A DNA stretch of 64,000 bases from Gemmobacter aquatilis (GTDB lineage Bacteria > Pseudomonadota > Alphaproteobacteria > Rhodobacterales > Rhodobacteraceae), in the NCBI RefSeq assembly GCF_900110025.1, contig NZ_FOCE01000001.1, forward strand, positions 537,382 through 601,381, written 5' to 3'. The position numbers and the translations under genes are program-made. Shown in pieces: positions 56,772 through 64,000 of the stretch. How positions within the stretch are numbered: position 1 is the first letter of the stretch; each line of letters starts with the position of its first letter. The notes below the pieces were generated by a model, which had not been told where the DNA came from, made no database searches, and saw nothing but the letters and a program-made list of their open reading frames with translations.

Positions 56772-56933
56772 AGCGGCGCCTCCCTGCGGCAAATCGGTGG
56801 GTGCGCCTTGATACTTTGCCTCGAAATGAAATAAAAGTCAGTAAGACTGACCTTGTTTCAAGTTTTTTTAGCCCGACCGGGCTTTCTGACACGTTTTCTT
56901 GCGAAATTAGGTATCACATTTTGACCTATTTGG

Positions 56934-57740
56934 TCAAAAACCCAAGGAAAGCAGGGCGAAAGCAACTGTCCCGACGATGATTCGCCACCACCCGAACACC
57001 GCATAGCCATGCCGAGAGACATAGCCGAGCAGACCTTTCACCACGAGCACCGCCGAAATGAAGGCCAGCGCGAAGCCGATCCCGATTTCGGTGAAGGCCC
57101 CGGCATCCAGCACGTCGCGATTCTTCCAAAGGTCATAAGCGAAGGCCCCCGCCATAGTCGGCATCGACAGAAAGAACGAAAACTCTGCCGCACCGCGCTT
57201 ACCAACCCCTAAAAGCACCGCCCCGACAATGGTCGAGCCGGAGCGCGAAACACCAGGAATCATCGCAAGGCACTGGATGAAACCGATCTTCAGCGCCACA
57301 CCAAGCGGCACATCGGTCGCATCTTCATAGCGCGGCTCAATTTTCAGGCGATCGACGAACACAAGCACGATCCCGCCGAGAATCAGCATCACCGCAATCA
57401 GCTTCGGCGTTTCGAACAGCACGGTCTTGATGAAATCATGCGCCAGCACGCCGATGACCACCGCCGGAACAAAGGCAAGCGCCACGGCCACGATGAAGCG
57501 CAACGCCTTGGGGTCCCGGTGCGCGGTGGAAAACAGCGCCCACAATCGCGCCGCATAGACCGACAGCACCGCCAGCACGGCGCCAAGCTGGATCACCACC
57601 TCGAAGGTCTTGCCGGCGCTTTCAAAGCCCAGAAAATGCCCTGCCAGCAGGATATGCCCGGTGGAGGATACCGGGATGAACTCGGTCAGCCCCTCCAGAA
57701 CACCCAGAACGGCGGCGGACAGAAGAGACTGATCGGCCAT
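56934..57740 (-). CDS. uppP: Undecaprenyl-diphosphatase (BacA type)
   Basis: 268 residues with about eight membrane spans. Catalytic motifs: [20 protein letters not shown] (E/Q region) and [17 protein letters not shown] (PGxSRSG). It removes a phosphate from undecaprenyl diphosphate to recycle the lipid carrier of peptidoglycan synthesis and can confer bacitracin tolerance. It lies four bases after the SDR gene and ends in TTTTGACC...GGTCAAAA, an inverted repeat over its stop codon. Confidence 0.96.
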   Translation of the reverse strand: MADQSLLSAAVLGVLEGLTEFIPVSSTGHILLAGHFLGFESAGKTFEVVIQLGAVLAVLSVYAARLWALFSTAHRDPKALRFIVAVALAFVPAVVIGVLAHDFIKTVLFETPKLIAVMLILGGIVLVFVDRLKIEPRYEDATDVPLGVALKIGFIQCLAMIPGVSRSGSTIVGAVLLGVGKRGAAEFSFFLSMPTMAGAFAYDLWKNRDVLDAGAFTEIGIGFALAFISAVLVVKGLLGYVSRHGYAVFGWWRIIVGTVAFALLSLGF

Positions 57741-57744
57741 TCAA

Positions 57745-58731
57745 TCAGACTTTGCGCAGATTTTTCGCCGAAGCCTTGATCGCAGCATATTGCCCCGCCG
57801 GACGGAAGGGCCACAGATATTCCGGCAGCACCGCCCAGACCGAGGCCGGGGTGATGCCCAGATCGGCAAAACCACGCGCGCCGGGGGTCACCACATTGTC
57901 ACGGCTCAGGTTTTTCACCTGATCGCCGGTCAGCACCTTGTTTTCAATCAGGCCCAGCGTCACCGCCTGCACCGTATCGAAGCCAAAGGCCATGATCCGC
58001 GCCACGAAACGCGGCAGCGGCAGGATCAGGCGGCGGCGGTCAATGACCTTCAACATTCCCTGCATCAACTCGCGGAACGTCGCCACATCCGGCCCGCCCA
58101 GCTCATACACACCCGGCGCCGCCTGCCCCAGCACGCCCTTCACCGCAGCCTGCGCCACGTCCTCCACCGAAACCGGCTGGAATTTGGTGTTGGCGCCGGT
58201 GATCGGCAGGATCGGGCTCAGCCGCGCCATGCCGGCGAAGCGGTTGAAGAACTGGTCCTCGTTGCCGAAGATCACCGAAGGGCGCAGGATCACCGCCGAC
58301 GGGAAGGCCGCCAGGACCGCCGCCTCGCCTTCAGCCTTGCTGCGCGCATAGTCGCTGTCAGAATTCTTGTCGGCGCCGATGGCCGAGATCTGCACCAGAT
58401 GCGCCACGCCTTCTGCCGCCGCAAGCCGGGCGATGCGGCCCGCGCCTTCGGCCTGCACGGCGTCGAACTTGTTCTTGCCGACCGCGTTCAGGATGCCGAC
58501 GCAGTTCACCACCGCATCCGCATCTTTCAGCGCGGCGCGCACGCTGGCGTCATCGCGCACGTTGCACAGGATGGGTTCCACCTGACCGACAACGCCATAA
58601 GGGCGCACGAAGATCGCCTCGTTCGGGCGGCGCACAGCGACGCGCACGCGCCATCCCTCTTTCGCCATGCGGCGGGCAATATACCGCCCCACAAAGCCCG
58701 AACCGCCATAGATGGTGACCAGCTTGCTCAT
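57745..58731 (-). CDS. NDUFA9-like complex I-associated SDR
   Basis: 328 residues, extended [23 protein letters not shown] (NAD(P)-binding GGSGFVG), [36 protein letters not shown] with the YxxxK-like pattern YARSK, and the C-terminal part typical of the complex I NDUFA9-type proteins. In alphaproteobacteria these are assembly or accessory factors of NADH dehydrogenase; here placed with uppP. Start at 58731, with GGGAAGGGCT upstream. Confidence 0.88.
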   Translation of the reverse strand: MSKLVTIYGGSGFVGRYIARRMAKEGWRVRVAVRRPNEAIFVRPYGVVGQVEPILCNVRDDASVRAALKDADAVVNCVGILNAVGKNKFDAVQAEGAGRIARLAAAEGVAHLVQISAIGADKNSDSDYARSKAEGEAAVLAAFPSAVILRPSVIFGNEDQFFNRFAGMARLSPILPITGANTKFQPVSVEDVAQAAVKGVLGQAAPGVYELGGPDVATFRELMQGMLKVIDRRRLILPLPRFVARIMAFGFDTVQAVTLGLIENKVLTGDQVKNLSRDNVVTPGARGFADLGITPASVWAVLPEYLWPFRPAGQYAAIKASAKNLRKV

Positions 58732-58835
58732 CTGCGAGCCCTTCCCGGAAATGGTGCTAAGTTGCACAACTCCATAACTTTAAGGGCTTTCGCAAACAAG
58801 CTGCAAATCCCTTTCACTTTTTTCGTTTCGGGCTG

Positions 58836-58862
58836 TTGACACTCCTGACGCACCGCCATAGA
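58836..58862 (+). promoter_or_regulatory. Sigma-70 type promoter of tRNA-Leu
   Basis: TTGACA (58836-58841), 15-base spacer, CATAGA (58857-58862), 17 bases before the tRNA gene. The spacer is short but the -35 box is perfect. Confidence 0.6.
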
Positions 58863-58879
58863 AGCTGCCCCACGAAGAC

Positions 58880-58964
58880 GCCCAGATGGCGGAATTGGTA
58901 GACGCGCTGGTTTCAGGTACCAGTGTTGCAAGACGTGGAGGTTCGAGTCCTCTTCTGGGCACCA
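58880..58964 (+). tRNA. tRNA-Leu (anticodon CAG)
   Basis: An 85-base class II tRNA with encoded CCA. Acceptor GCCCAGA / TCTGGGC; anticodon stem CTGGT/ACCAG with loop TTCAGGT and anticodon CAG; long variable arm TGTTGCAAGACG; T arm GAGGTTCGAGTCCTC. It reads CUG, the major leucine codon here. Confidence 0.96.
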
Positions 58965-58971
58965 TTTCCTC

Positions 58972-59006
58972 AAGGCCCGGCCCCGCAAGGTGCCGGGCCT
59001 TTGGTT
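58972..59006 (+). terminator. Rho-independent terminator after tRNA-Leu
   Basis: Stem AAGGCCCGGC / GCCGGGCCTT with loop CCCGCAAGGT, followed by TGGTTTTT. Confidence 0.8.
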
Positions 59007-59082
59007 TTTCCAGCCCCCACCCGCAGTTGACCCCCGCCCTGCGCAGGTCTATGCCCGACGCAACGTTGTTTCGGAGGCTGAA

Positions 59083-59697
59083 TTGGCGATCCACCTGCAC
59101 AAGAATGACCTGCCCGCCGGGCTGGACCTCGGCCCGGTGGTGGCCATTGATACCGAAACCATGGGGCTTGACCCGCGCCGCGACCGGCTGTGCGTGGTGC
59201 AACTGTCGTCGGGTGACGGCAATGCGCATCTGGTGCAGATCGCGCGCGGCCAGACCTCGGCGCCGAATCTGGAAAAACTGCTGACCGACCCCAAGGTGCT
59301 GAAGCTGTTCCATTTCGGGCGATTCGACATTGCGGCGATGAAGAAAGCCTTCGGCGTGACCACGGCCCCGGTCTGGTGCACCAAGATCGCCTCGCGGCTG
59401 ATCCGCACCTTCACCGACCGGCACGGGCTGAAATATCTGTTGCAGGAACTGGTCGGCGTCGATGTCAGCAAACAGCAGCAGACCTCTGACTGGGGCTCGG
59501 CGGTGCTGACCGAGGCGCAGAAGGAATATGCGGCCTCCGACGTGCTGTATCTGCACCAGCTGATGGCGGCACTGCAGGCCCGGCTGGAGCGTGAGGGGCG
59601 GATGGAGCTGGCGCAGCGCTGCTTCGACTTCCTGCCGACGCGGGCCGAGTTGGATCTGATGGGCTGGGACGAGCCGAATGACCTGTTTCACCATTGA
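59083..59697 (+). CDS. rnd: Ribonuclease D-type 3'-5' exonuclease (short, no HRDC)
   Basis: 204 residues of the DEDDy exonuclease family: DTETMGL (Exo I), HFGRFDIAAM (Exo II) and the Exo III region YAASDVLYLHQLM, which includes the catalytic Tyr. The C-terminal HRDC domain of E. coli RNase D is missing, as in other alphaproteobacterial short forms. It trims 3' ends of tRNA precursors. The TTG at 59083 is chosen because GGAGG lies six bases before it and the protein begins exactly where the family starts (AIHLHKNDLPAGL). Confidence 0.88.
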   Translation: MAIHLHKNDLPAGLDLGPVVAIDTETMGLDPRRDRLCVVQLSSGDGNAHLVQIARGQTSAPNLEKLLTDPKVLKLFHFGRFDIAAMKKAFGVTTAPVWCTKIASRLIRTFTDRHGLKYLLQELVGVDVSKQQQTSDWGSAVLTEAQKEYAASDVLYLHQLMAALQARLEREGRMELAQRCFDFLPTRAELDLMGWDEPNDLFHH

Positions 59698-59754
59698 ACC
59701 GCCGCACCTGCGCCGCCATGTCGGGCGGGCGCAGCGATGAAAGGGGCGGGCGGC

Positions 59755-60351
59755 ATGGACAGTCATTCGCGGCTGGTGGGCTGGCTGAAGGTGGCGCTGC
59801 CGCTGACCGCGCTGGCGCTCCTGTCCACGCTCTTCCTTGTGGCCCGCAAGATCGACCCCGAGGCCGCCCTGCCCTATGCCGAGGTGGACGTGGCCGAACG
59901 CATCCGCGAGCCACGGATGACCGCCCCCACCTATGCGGGCGTGACCGAGGACGGCGCGACCCTGACCATCACCGCCGCCGAGGCGCGGCCTGATACCGGC
60001 AACGGCGCCTCTGCCGCCCAGGTGAACGGCCAGCTTGTCACCCCTGACGGCAAGCGCACCGCGCTCAGCGCGGGCGCGATGCGCAGCGATGGCACGGCAA
60101 AGCAGGTCTTGCTGCAATCGGGCGTGCAGATCGCCACCGCCACCGGCTATGAGGTGAAGACCGACGGGCTGACCGTGGCGCTGGATCGCACCAATGCCAG
60201 CAGCACCGGCCCGGTCGAAGGCTTCGGCCCCGCAGGCAAGCTGGCGGCGGACAGCTTTCAGATGACACAGGCCGCGGACACGCCCGGCCAATATCTTCTG
60301 GTTTTCAACGGCCATGTGCGCCTGATATACGTCCCCGGACAAACTCCTTGA
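59755..60351 (+). CDS. lptC: LPS export protein LptC
   Basis: 198 residues from the ATG at 59755 (MDSHSRLVGWLKVALPLTAL), or 204 from an ATG 18 bases earlier. One N-terminal membrane helix, then beta-jellyroll repeats in the periplasm (TLTITAAEARPD, GYEVKTDGLTVALDRTN). It takes lipopolysaccharide from LptBFG and passes it to LptA. First of the lptC-lptA-lptB string. SD AAAGGGG is nearer the second ATG. Confidence 0.87.
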   Translation: MDSHSRLVGWLKVALPLTALALLSTLFLVARKIDPEAALPYAEVDVAERIREPRMTAPTYAGVTEDGATLTITAAEARPDTGNGASAAQVNGQLVTPDGKRTALSAGAMRSDGTAKQVLLQSGVQIATATGYEVKTDGLTVALDRTNASSTGPVEGFGPAGKLAADSFQMTQAADTPGQYLLVFNGHVRLIYVPGQTP

Positions 60352-60359
60352 GGCCTGTG

Positions 60360-60857
60360 ATGCTGATCCCTTTCCGTGCCCTGCTGCTCGCGCTGGCTCT
60401 TGGCGCACCGATGACTGCGGCGGCGCAACAGCAGGCCGAAGTCGCCTTTGGCGGGCTGAAGCAGGACACCGCGCTGCCGGTCGAGGTGCAGGCCGACAAG
60501 CTGACCGTCAGCCAGACGGATGGCATGGCGATCTTCAGTGGCAATGTGCTGGTGGGTCAGGGCGACATGCGGCTGGCGGCGGCAGAGGTGCGGGTAGAAT
60601 ATGCGGCGGATGGCAAGGCGATTGCGAAGCTGCACGCCACCGGCGGTGTGACACTGGCCAACAAGACCGACGCCGCCGAGGCGAAAGAGGCCGTCTATAC
60701 CATTGCCACCGGGACGGTGGTGATGACGGGTGATGTGCTGCTGACGCAGGGCAAAAGTGCCATTTCCGGGCAGAAACTGGTGATGGACCTCAAGGCTGGC
60801 ACCGGGGTGATGGAAGGCCGGGTGTCCACCGTCTTCATGCCGGAAGGCAAGAAGTGA
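60360..60857 (+). CDS. lptA: LPS transport periplasmic protein LptA
   Basis: 165 residues with a signal peptide (MLIPFRALLLALALGAPMTA-AAQ) and OstA-like beta-jellyroll repeats: LPVEVQADKLTVSQTDGMAI, FSGNVLVGQGDMRLAAAEVR, VEYAADG. It forms the periplasmic bridge for LPS. The ATG is placed one codon after a GTG and just past the lptC stop, with GAGG seven bases upstream. Confidence 0.9.
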   Translation: MLIPFRALLLALALGAPMTAAAQQQAEVAFGGLKQDTALPVEVQADKLTVSQTDGMAIFSGNVLVGQGDMRLAAAEVRVEYAADGKAIAKLHATGGVTLANKTDAAEAKEAVYTIATGTVVMTGDVLLTQGKSAISGQKLVMDLKAGTGVMEGRVSTVFMPEGKK

Positions 60858-61609
60858 TGGCTTTCGATTCGACCACGGCCCAGCCCTCGGGCCTGCATGT
60901 GCGCGGGCTGCGCAAAAGCTACCGGAAACGCCCGGTCATCCGCGATGTAACGCTGGATCTGAACCGGGGCGAGGTTGTGGCGCTGCTCGGCCCCAACGGA
61001 TCGGGCAAGACCACCTGCTTTTATGCCATTGCCGGGCTTGTGACCCCCGAAGGCGGACAGGTGCTGATCGACGGCAAGGATGTGACCGCCCTGCCAATGT
61101 ATCGCCGCGCCCGGCTGGGGGTGGGCTATCTGCCGCAGGAAATGTCGATCTTCCGGGGGCTGTCGGTCGAAGACAACATCCTCGCCGTGCTGGAAATCGC
61201 TGAAAGCGACCCGCACAAGCGGCGCGAACGGCTGGAAGAGCTGCTGTCGGATTTCTCGATCACCCATTTGCGTCGCGCCCCGGCGCTTGCCCTGTCGGGC
61301 GGCGAGCGGCGGCGAGTCGAAATCGCCCGCTGTCTGGCGGCGGAGCCGAAGTATCTGCTGCTGGATGAACCCTTCGCCGGGGTGGACCCGATCGCGGTGG
61401 GGGAAATCCGCCATCTGGTACAGGATCTGAAGTCGCGCGGGCTGGGCGTGCTGATCACCGATCACAACGTGCGCGAGACGCTGGAGATCGTGGACCGCGC
61501 CTATATCCTGCATGATGGCAAGGTTCTGATGAGCGGCACCGCCGAAGAAATCGTGAAGGACGAAACCGTCCGCCGCGTCTATCTCGGCGAGAATTTTCGT
61601 ATGGCCTGA
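60857..61609 (+). CDS. lptB: LPS export ATPase LptB
   Basis: 250 residues. Walker A LLGPNGSGKTTCF (with the P-loop GPNGSGKT), Q-loop region YLPQEMSIFRGLSV, signature LSGGERRRVEIARCLAAEP, Walker B YLLLDEPFAGVDP and the switch His in LITDHNVRETLEIVD. It powers LPS extraction with LptF and LptG. The ATG overlaps the lptA stop by one base. The YhbG-type tail matches LptB length. Confidence 0.96.
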   Translation: MAFDSTTAQPSGLHVRGLRKSYRKRPVIRDVTLDLNRGEVVALLGPNGSGKTTCFYAIAGLVTPEGGQVLIDGKDVTALPMYRRARLGVGYLPQEMSIFRGLSVEDNILAVLEIAESDPHKRRERLEELLSDFSITHLRRAPALALSGGERRRVEIARCLAAEPKYLLLDEPFAGVDPIAVGEIRHLVQDLKSRGLGVLITDHNVRETLEIVDRAYILHDGKVLMSGTAEEIVKDETVRRVYLGENFRMA

Positions 61610-61843
61610 ACCGGGCGTCGCCGCTTTCCGCCATACCCCCACGAAGCAGTTGACAAGACCCTCTCGCCTGCCGCCAAATGGCGGGGATGCGAGCGATAAC
61701 AGACCCACACACCTCGGCCCCGATGGCAGCTTTCTGCCCTCCTCCTCTGGTGCCAAGGTCTTGGCGGACCCATATAAAAAACCATCAGCGGGTGGACCTG
61801 CGTGATGCAGGCCATGCCTTGCTGCAATCCCGAAGGAGGAGCC

Positions 61844-62419
61844 ATGCGTTACCAGATCAGCGGAAAACAGATCGACATCGGTGAGGCGCTTCAGACCCAT
61901 GTGAAGGCCGAACTGGGCGAGGTCGTTGAAAAATACGCACAGCGCCCGACAGATGCCGTCATTGTCTTTTCCCGCGTCGCGCATGAATATATCTGCGAAG
62001 CGACCATCCACCTGTCCACTGGCCTGAATGCTGCGGCCAAGGGCCATGCGTCCGAAATCTATGCCGCCTTCGAATCCTGCCGCGAGAAGATGGACAAGCA
62101 GTTGCGCCGCTACAAGCGCCGCCTGCGCGACCATCACCGTGACCGCACGGCACCGGTTGAATTCGACGGAGGTTCCTCCTATATCCTCGCCCCAACCGAG
62201 GAACCCGAGGATATTGAAGCCGACCTGAACCAGCCCATCGTCATTGCCGAGATGGAGACGAAGATTCCTTCGATCACCGTCGGCGAAGCCGTGATGCAGC
62301 TGGAACTGGGCGCGCAGAAAATGCTCGTGTTCCGCAATGAAGGCCATGGTGGGGTGAACGTCGTTTACCGTCGGGATGACGGTAACATCGGCTGGATCGA
62401 CCCGCGCAACAGCAAGTGA
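61844..62419 (+). CDS. hpf: Ribosome hibernation promoting factor (long form)
   Basis: 191 residues: an N-terminal S30AE domain (MRYQISGKQIDIGEALQTHV, LRRYKRRLRDHHRD) and a C-terminal domain (KIPSITVGEAVMQLELGAQK, NVVYRRDDGNIGWIDPRN) that dimerises 70S ribosomes to 100S in stationary phase. Start has GAAGGAGGAGCC before ATG. Located after lptB, with 234 bases containing a TTGACA box near 61650 but no clear -10; in many alphaproteobacteria rpoN sits at this position. Confidence 0.93.
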   Translation: MRYQISGKQIDIGEALQTHVKAELGEVVEKYAQRPTDAVIVFSRVAHEYICEATIHLSTGLNAAAKGHASEIYAAFESCREKMDKQLRRYKRRLRDHHRDRTAPVEFDGGSSYILAPTEEPEDIEADLNQPIVIAEMETKIPSITVGEAVMQLELGAQKMLVFRNEGHGGVNVVYRRDDGNIGWIDPRNSK

Positions 62420-62453
62420 AGCGCCTGCGGGCGCGGGGCATACGGCGATCCTG

Positions 62454-62918
62454 ATGGAACTAGCGAAGATACTCAATCCTCAGGCCGTCAGGGTCGTCAG
62501 CCAGTTGACCAGCAAGAAGCGCCTGTTTCAGGAACTGGGCGAGATGGTGGCCGCCGCCTACAAGATCAGTGCGGCAACCGCCATCGACGGGTTGCAGGAA
62601 CGCGAAAGCCTTGGCCCGACCGGGGTCGGCCATGGCATCGCCCTGCCCCATGCCCGGATCGAGGATCTGCCGGGCATCGTCGGCGTGTTCCTGCGGCTGG
62701 AAAAGCCGCTGGATTATGACAGCGTGGACCGTCAGCCGGTTGATCTGGTGTTCGGCCTGTTCGCGCCCAAGGATTCGGGCGTCGATCACCTGAAAGCGCT
62801 GGCACTGGTCAGCCGCACGATGCGCGATGCTGAGATCTGCACCAAGCTGCGCGCCAACAGCGACCCGGCAAAACTTTATGCCATCCTCACCGAAACGCGG
62901 GCGCCGCAGGCGGCCTGA
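62454..62918 (+). CDS. ptsN: Nitrogen PTS EIIA (PtsN)
   Basis: 154 residues with the phosphorylatable His66 in GHGIALPHARIEDLPG. It accepts phosphate from NPr in the nitrogen-related phosphotransferase system and regulates potassium and nitrogen processes. Follows hpf by 34 bases, as in many genomes. The first residues MELAKILNPQAVRVV are standard. Converges with a sulfotransferase gene three bases after its stop. Confidence 0.95.
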   Translation: MELAKILNPQAVRVVSQLTSKKRLFQELGEMVAAAYKISAATAIDGLQERESLGPTGVGHGIALPHARIEDLPGIVGVFLRLEKPLDYDSVDRQPVDLVFGLFAPKDSGVDHLKALALVSRTMRDAEICTKLRANSDPAKLYAILTETRAPQAA

Positions 62919-62921
62919 GCG

Positions 62922-64000
62922 TCAGGCCCGCCAGCGGCCAAAGCCGTATCCCACATAGTCGCGCTGATAGGCGTCGCGCGCGGCGTCTTCCAGTTCGGCA
63001 TCGCAGATCGCCAGCAGCCGGGCATCCGCCGCCAACGTCGGCCCGGGTGGGGCCACAAGGCCCAGCTCTGCCGCAAGGAAGGCCAGCCCTTCGGTCAGCC
63101 GTTCCTCGCGGATCAGCAGATCAGGGCCCTGAAACTGCGCGAACCCCTGCAATACCGCTGTCTGGCTTGCCAGCGCCGGGTCGATCTTCTGCCCGGTCTG
63201 CCCGCCCAGATAGATCTTCAGCCAGCGCAGAAAGGCCAGAAACCCCTCGCGCAGCGCCTCGGGCGGGGCGTCGGCAGGTGGCAGCGGCAGCTGATAGGCC
63301 TTGACCAGCAGGCGGCGCAGATTGAGGTCATCGCCCCCCGCCAGCACCTGCAAATAGCCCGCCCAAGCGCGCGGCAGCGGGTGGCGCAGCACGGCAAAGC
63401 TGCGATGCGCGGGGTTGGCGCGCTTCCATTGCCGCAGCGTCTTTTGCACGAAATCGGTGACAACCCCGCCCTTGCCGATCCGCCCCAGCCAAGCGCGCAG
63501 CTCGGCATCCGGCGCGCCTTTCACCGGCATGAACAACAGCCCCGCATCCGCCGCCGCCACGAAAGACGGAATTGCCGCCGTCCGCCGCGGTTCGAAATTC
63601 GGGGTGCGGGCCAGGTTGAACCGATCCAGCCGCGCCAGCGCCGCTTCCATCTCGGCCGGGTTCAGCACCTTGTCGGTGATCTCTTCGGGGTTCTGCTTTT
63701 TCAGCTTTGGGTCCACCGCATCCAGCCGCCCCGCCACCCCCAGCCATGCCGCAAGGCCATTCAACACGCCCAGATCCTGCAGATCTTCGTAATCAATATA
63801 GAAGGCCGTCTGCCCACTGCATTGCAGGCTGTTCATCAGCAGGATCTGAAACTCTTGCAGCCCCGTCAGATGCGCCTCGAATTCCGGCGCGTTGAACGGC
63901 ACCCGCGCGGTTTTCAGCTTGCTGGCATTGGTCAGCCGCCATTGCCCGGTATCCTGCGCGATCTTCAGGCTGACATAGCTTTCCACCGGGTTGCGCGTCA
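62922..64000 (-). CDS. NodH-type sulfotransferase, 5' truncated by window edge
   Basis: The frame stays open to the right edge, so the N-terminal PAPS loop lies outside. Visible residues start with the 3'-phosphate motif RNPVESYVSLKIAQ followed by TGQWRLT, and the tail ends YQRDYVGYGFGRWRA. The R-N-P-V-x-S-Y pattern is of the NodH/LPS sulfotransferase class, common in Rhodobacterales. It should add sulfate from PAPS to a sugar or lipid surface molecule. A second sulfotransferase family member lies at 10.8 kb. The target cannot be known from this fragment. Confidence 0.78.
   Translation of the reverse strand, partial: TRNPVESYVSLKIAQDTGQWRLTNASKLKTARVPFNAPEFEAHLTGLQEFQILLMNSLQCSGQTAFYIDYEDLQDLGVLNGLAAWLGVAGRLDAVDPKLKKQNPEEITDKVLNPAEMEAALARLDRFNLARTPNFEPRRTAAIPSFVAAADAGLLFMPVKGAPDAELRAWLGRIGKGGVVTDFVQKTLRQWKRANPAHRSFAVLRHPLPRAWAGYLQVLAGGDDLNLRRLLVKAYQLPLPPADAPPEALREGFLAFLRWLKIYLGGQTGQKIDPALASQTAVLQGFAQFQGPDLLIREERLTEGLAFLAAELGLVAPPGPTLAADARLLAICDAELEDAARDAYQRDYVGYGFGRWRA

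Noticed and set aside
56860-56900. AGCCCGACCGGGCT palindrome beside a T-run between gltD and uppP
   Set aside because: The T-run lies on the wrong side of the stem for either gene to use it as a terminator; noted only as a palindrome.

Overview
The window is a chromosomal segment of a high-GC alphaproteobacterium of the order Rhodobacterales, most likely from the Rhodobacter / Gemmobacter / Tabrizicola side of Rhodobacteraceae. The evidence is strong G/C preference at third codon positions, a petABC cytochrome bc1 operon, the petP-petR regulator pair next to ilvE, a DinB with an N-terminal CxxC...CxxC extension, a NodH-type sulfotransferase, and short intergenic repeats (TTCATCYTGGC..AATATCC followed by a G/C hairpin) of a kind I associate with this family. 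Almost everything is core metabolism and housekeeping. No prophage, transposase, CRISPR array or rRNA operon was seen.

Layout. 1-6.2 kb: a three-gene plus-strand cluster (transglutaminase + DUF2126, circularly permuted ATP-grasp fused to alpha-E, second transglutaminase) that matches a predicted but uncharacterised bacterial peptide-synthesis or peptide-tagging system; the first gene runs off the left edge. 6.2-9.4 kb: clpB with a heat-shock-type promoter, and a rhodanese. 9.6-12.3 kb: a poorly understood accessory group (unknown protein, TolB-like propeller, sulfotransferase). 12.5-19.2 kb: pyrF, NfeD/SPFH membrane pair, dadA, dinB, N-formylglutamate amidohydrolase, tRNA-Val, rpmJ. 19.3-24.2 kb: peroxidase-like protein, a glutathione S-transferase (GST), PAP2 phosphatase, petABC. 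24.3-27.6 kb: thiBPQ thiamine uptake operon led by a TPP riboswitch. 27.8-35.9 kb: aroC, a WYL regulator / GST pair, several transporter and membrane genes, AMP nucleosidase, an HU-like protein.

35.95-37.2 kb holds an AT-richer HNH-type zinc-finger gene with a palindrome over its start codon, the best candidate for recently acquired DNA. 37.2-41.2 kb: isoprenoid operon (HDAC-like, xseB, ispA, dxs). 41.3-48.2 kb: petPR divergent from ilvE, the ohr/ohrR organic peroxide pair with palindromic operators, queG, a GST. 48.3-57.7 kb: mtgA, gltB and gltD separated by two unrelated genes, uppP. 57.7-64 kb: complex I-associated SDR, tRNA-Leu, ribonuclease D, lptC-lptA-lptB, hpf, ptsN, and a partial NodH-type sulfotransferase running off the right edge.

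Start codons were chosen from Shine-Dalgarno (SD) spacing, translational overlap with neighbours and family length; several differ from the longest possible reading frame. GC-rich codon usage creates very long antisense open frames (for example opposite gltB, clpB and petAB), and I treat these as shadows.
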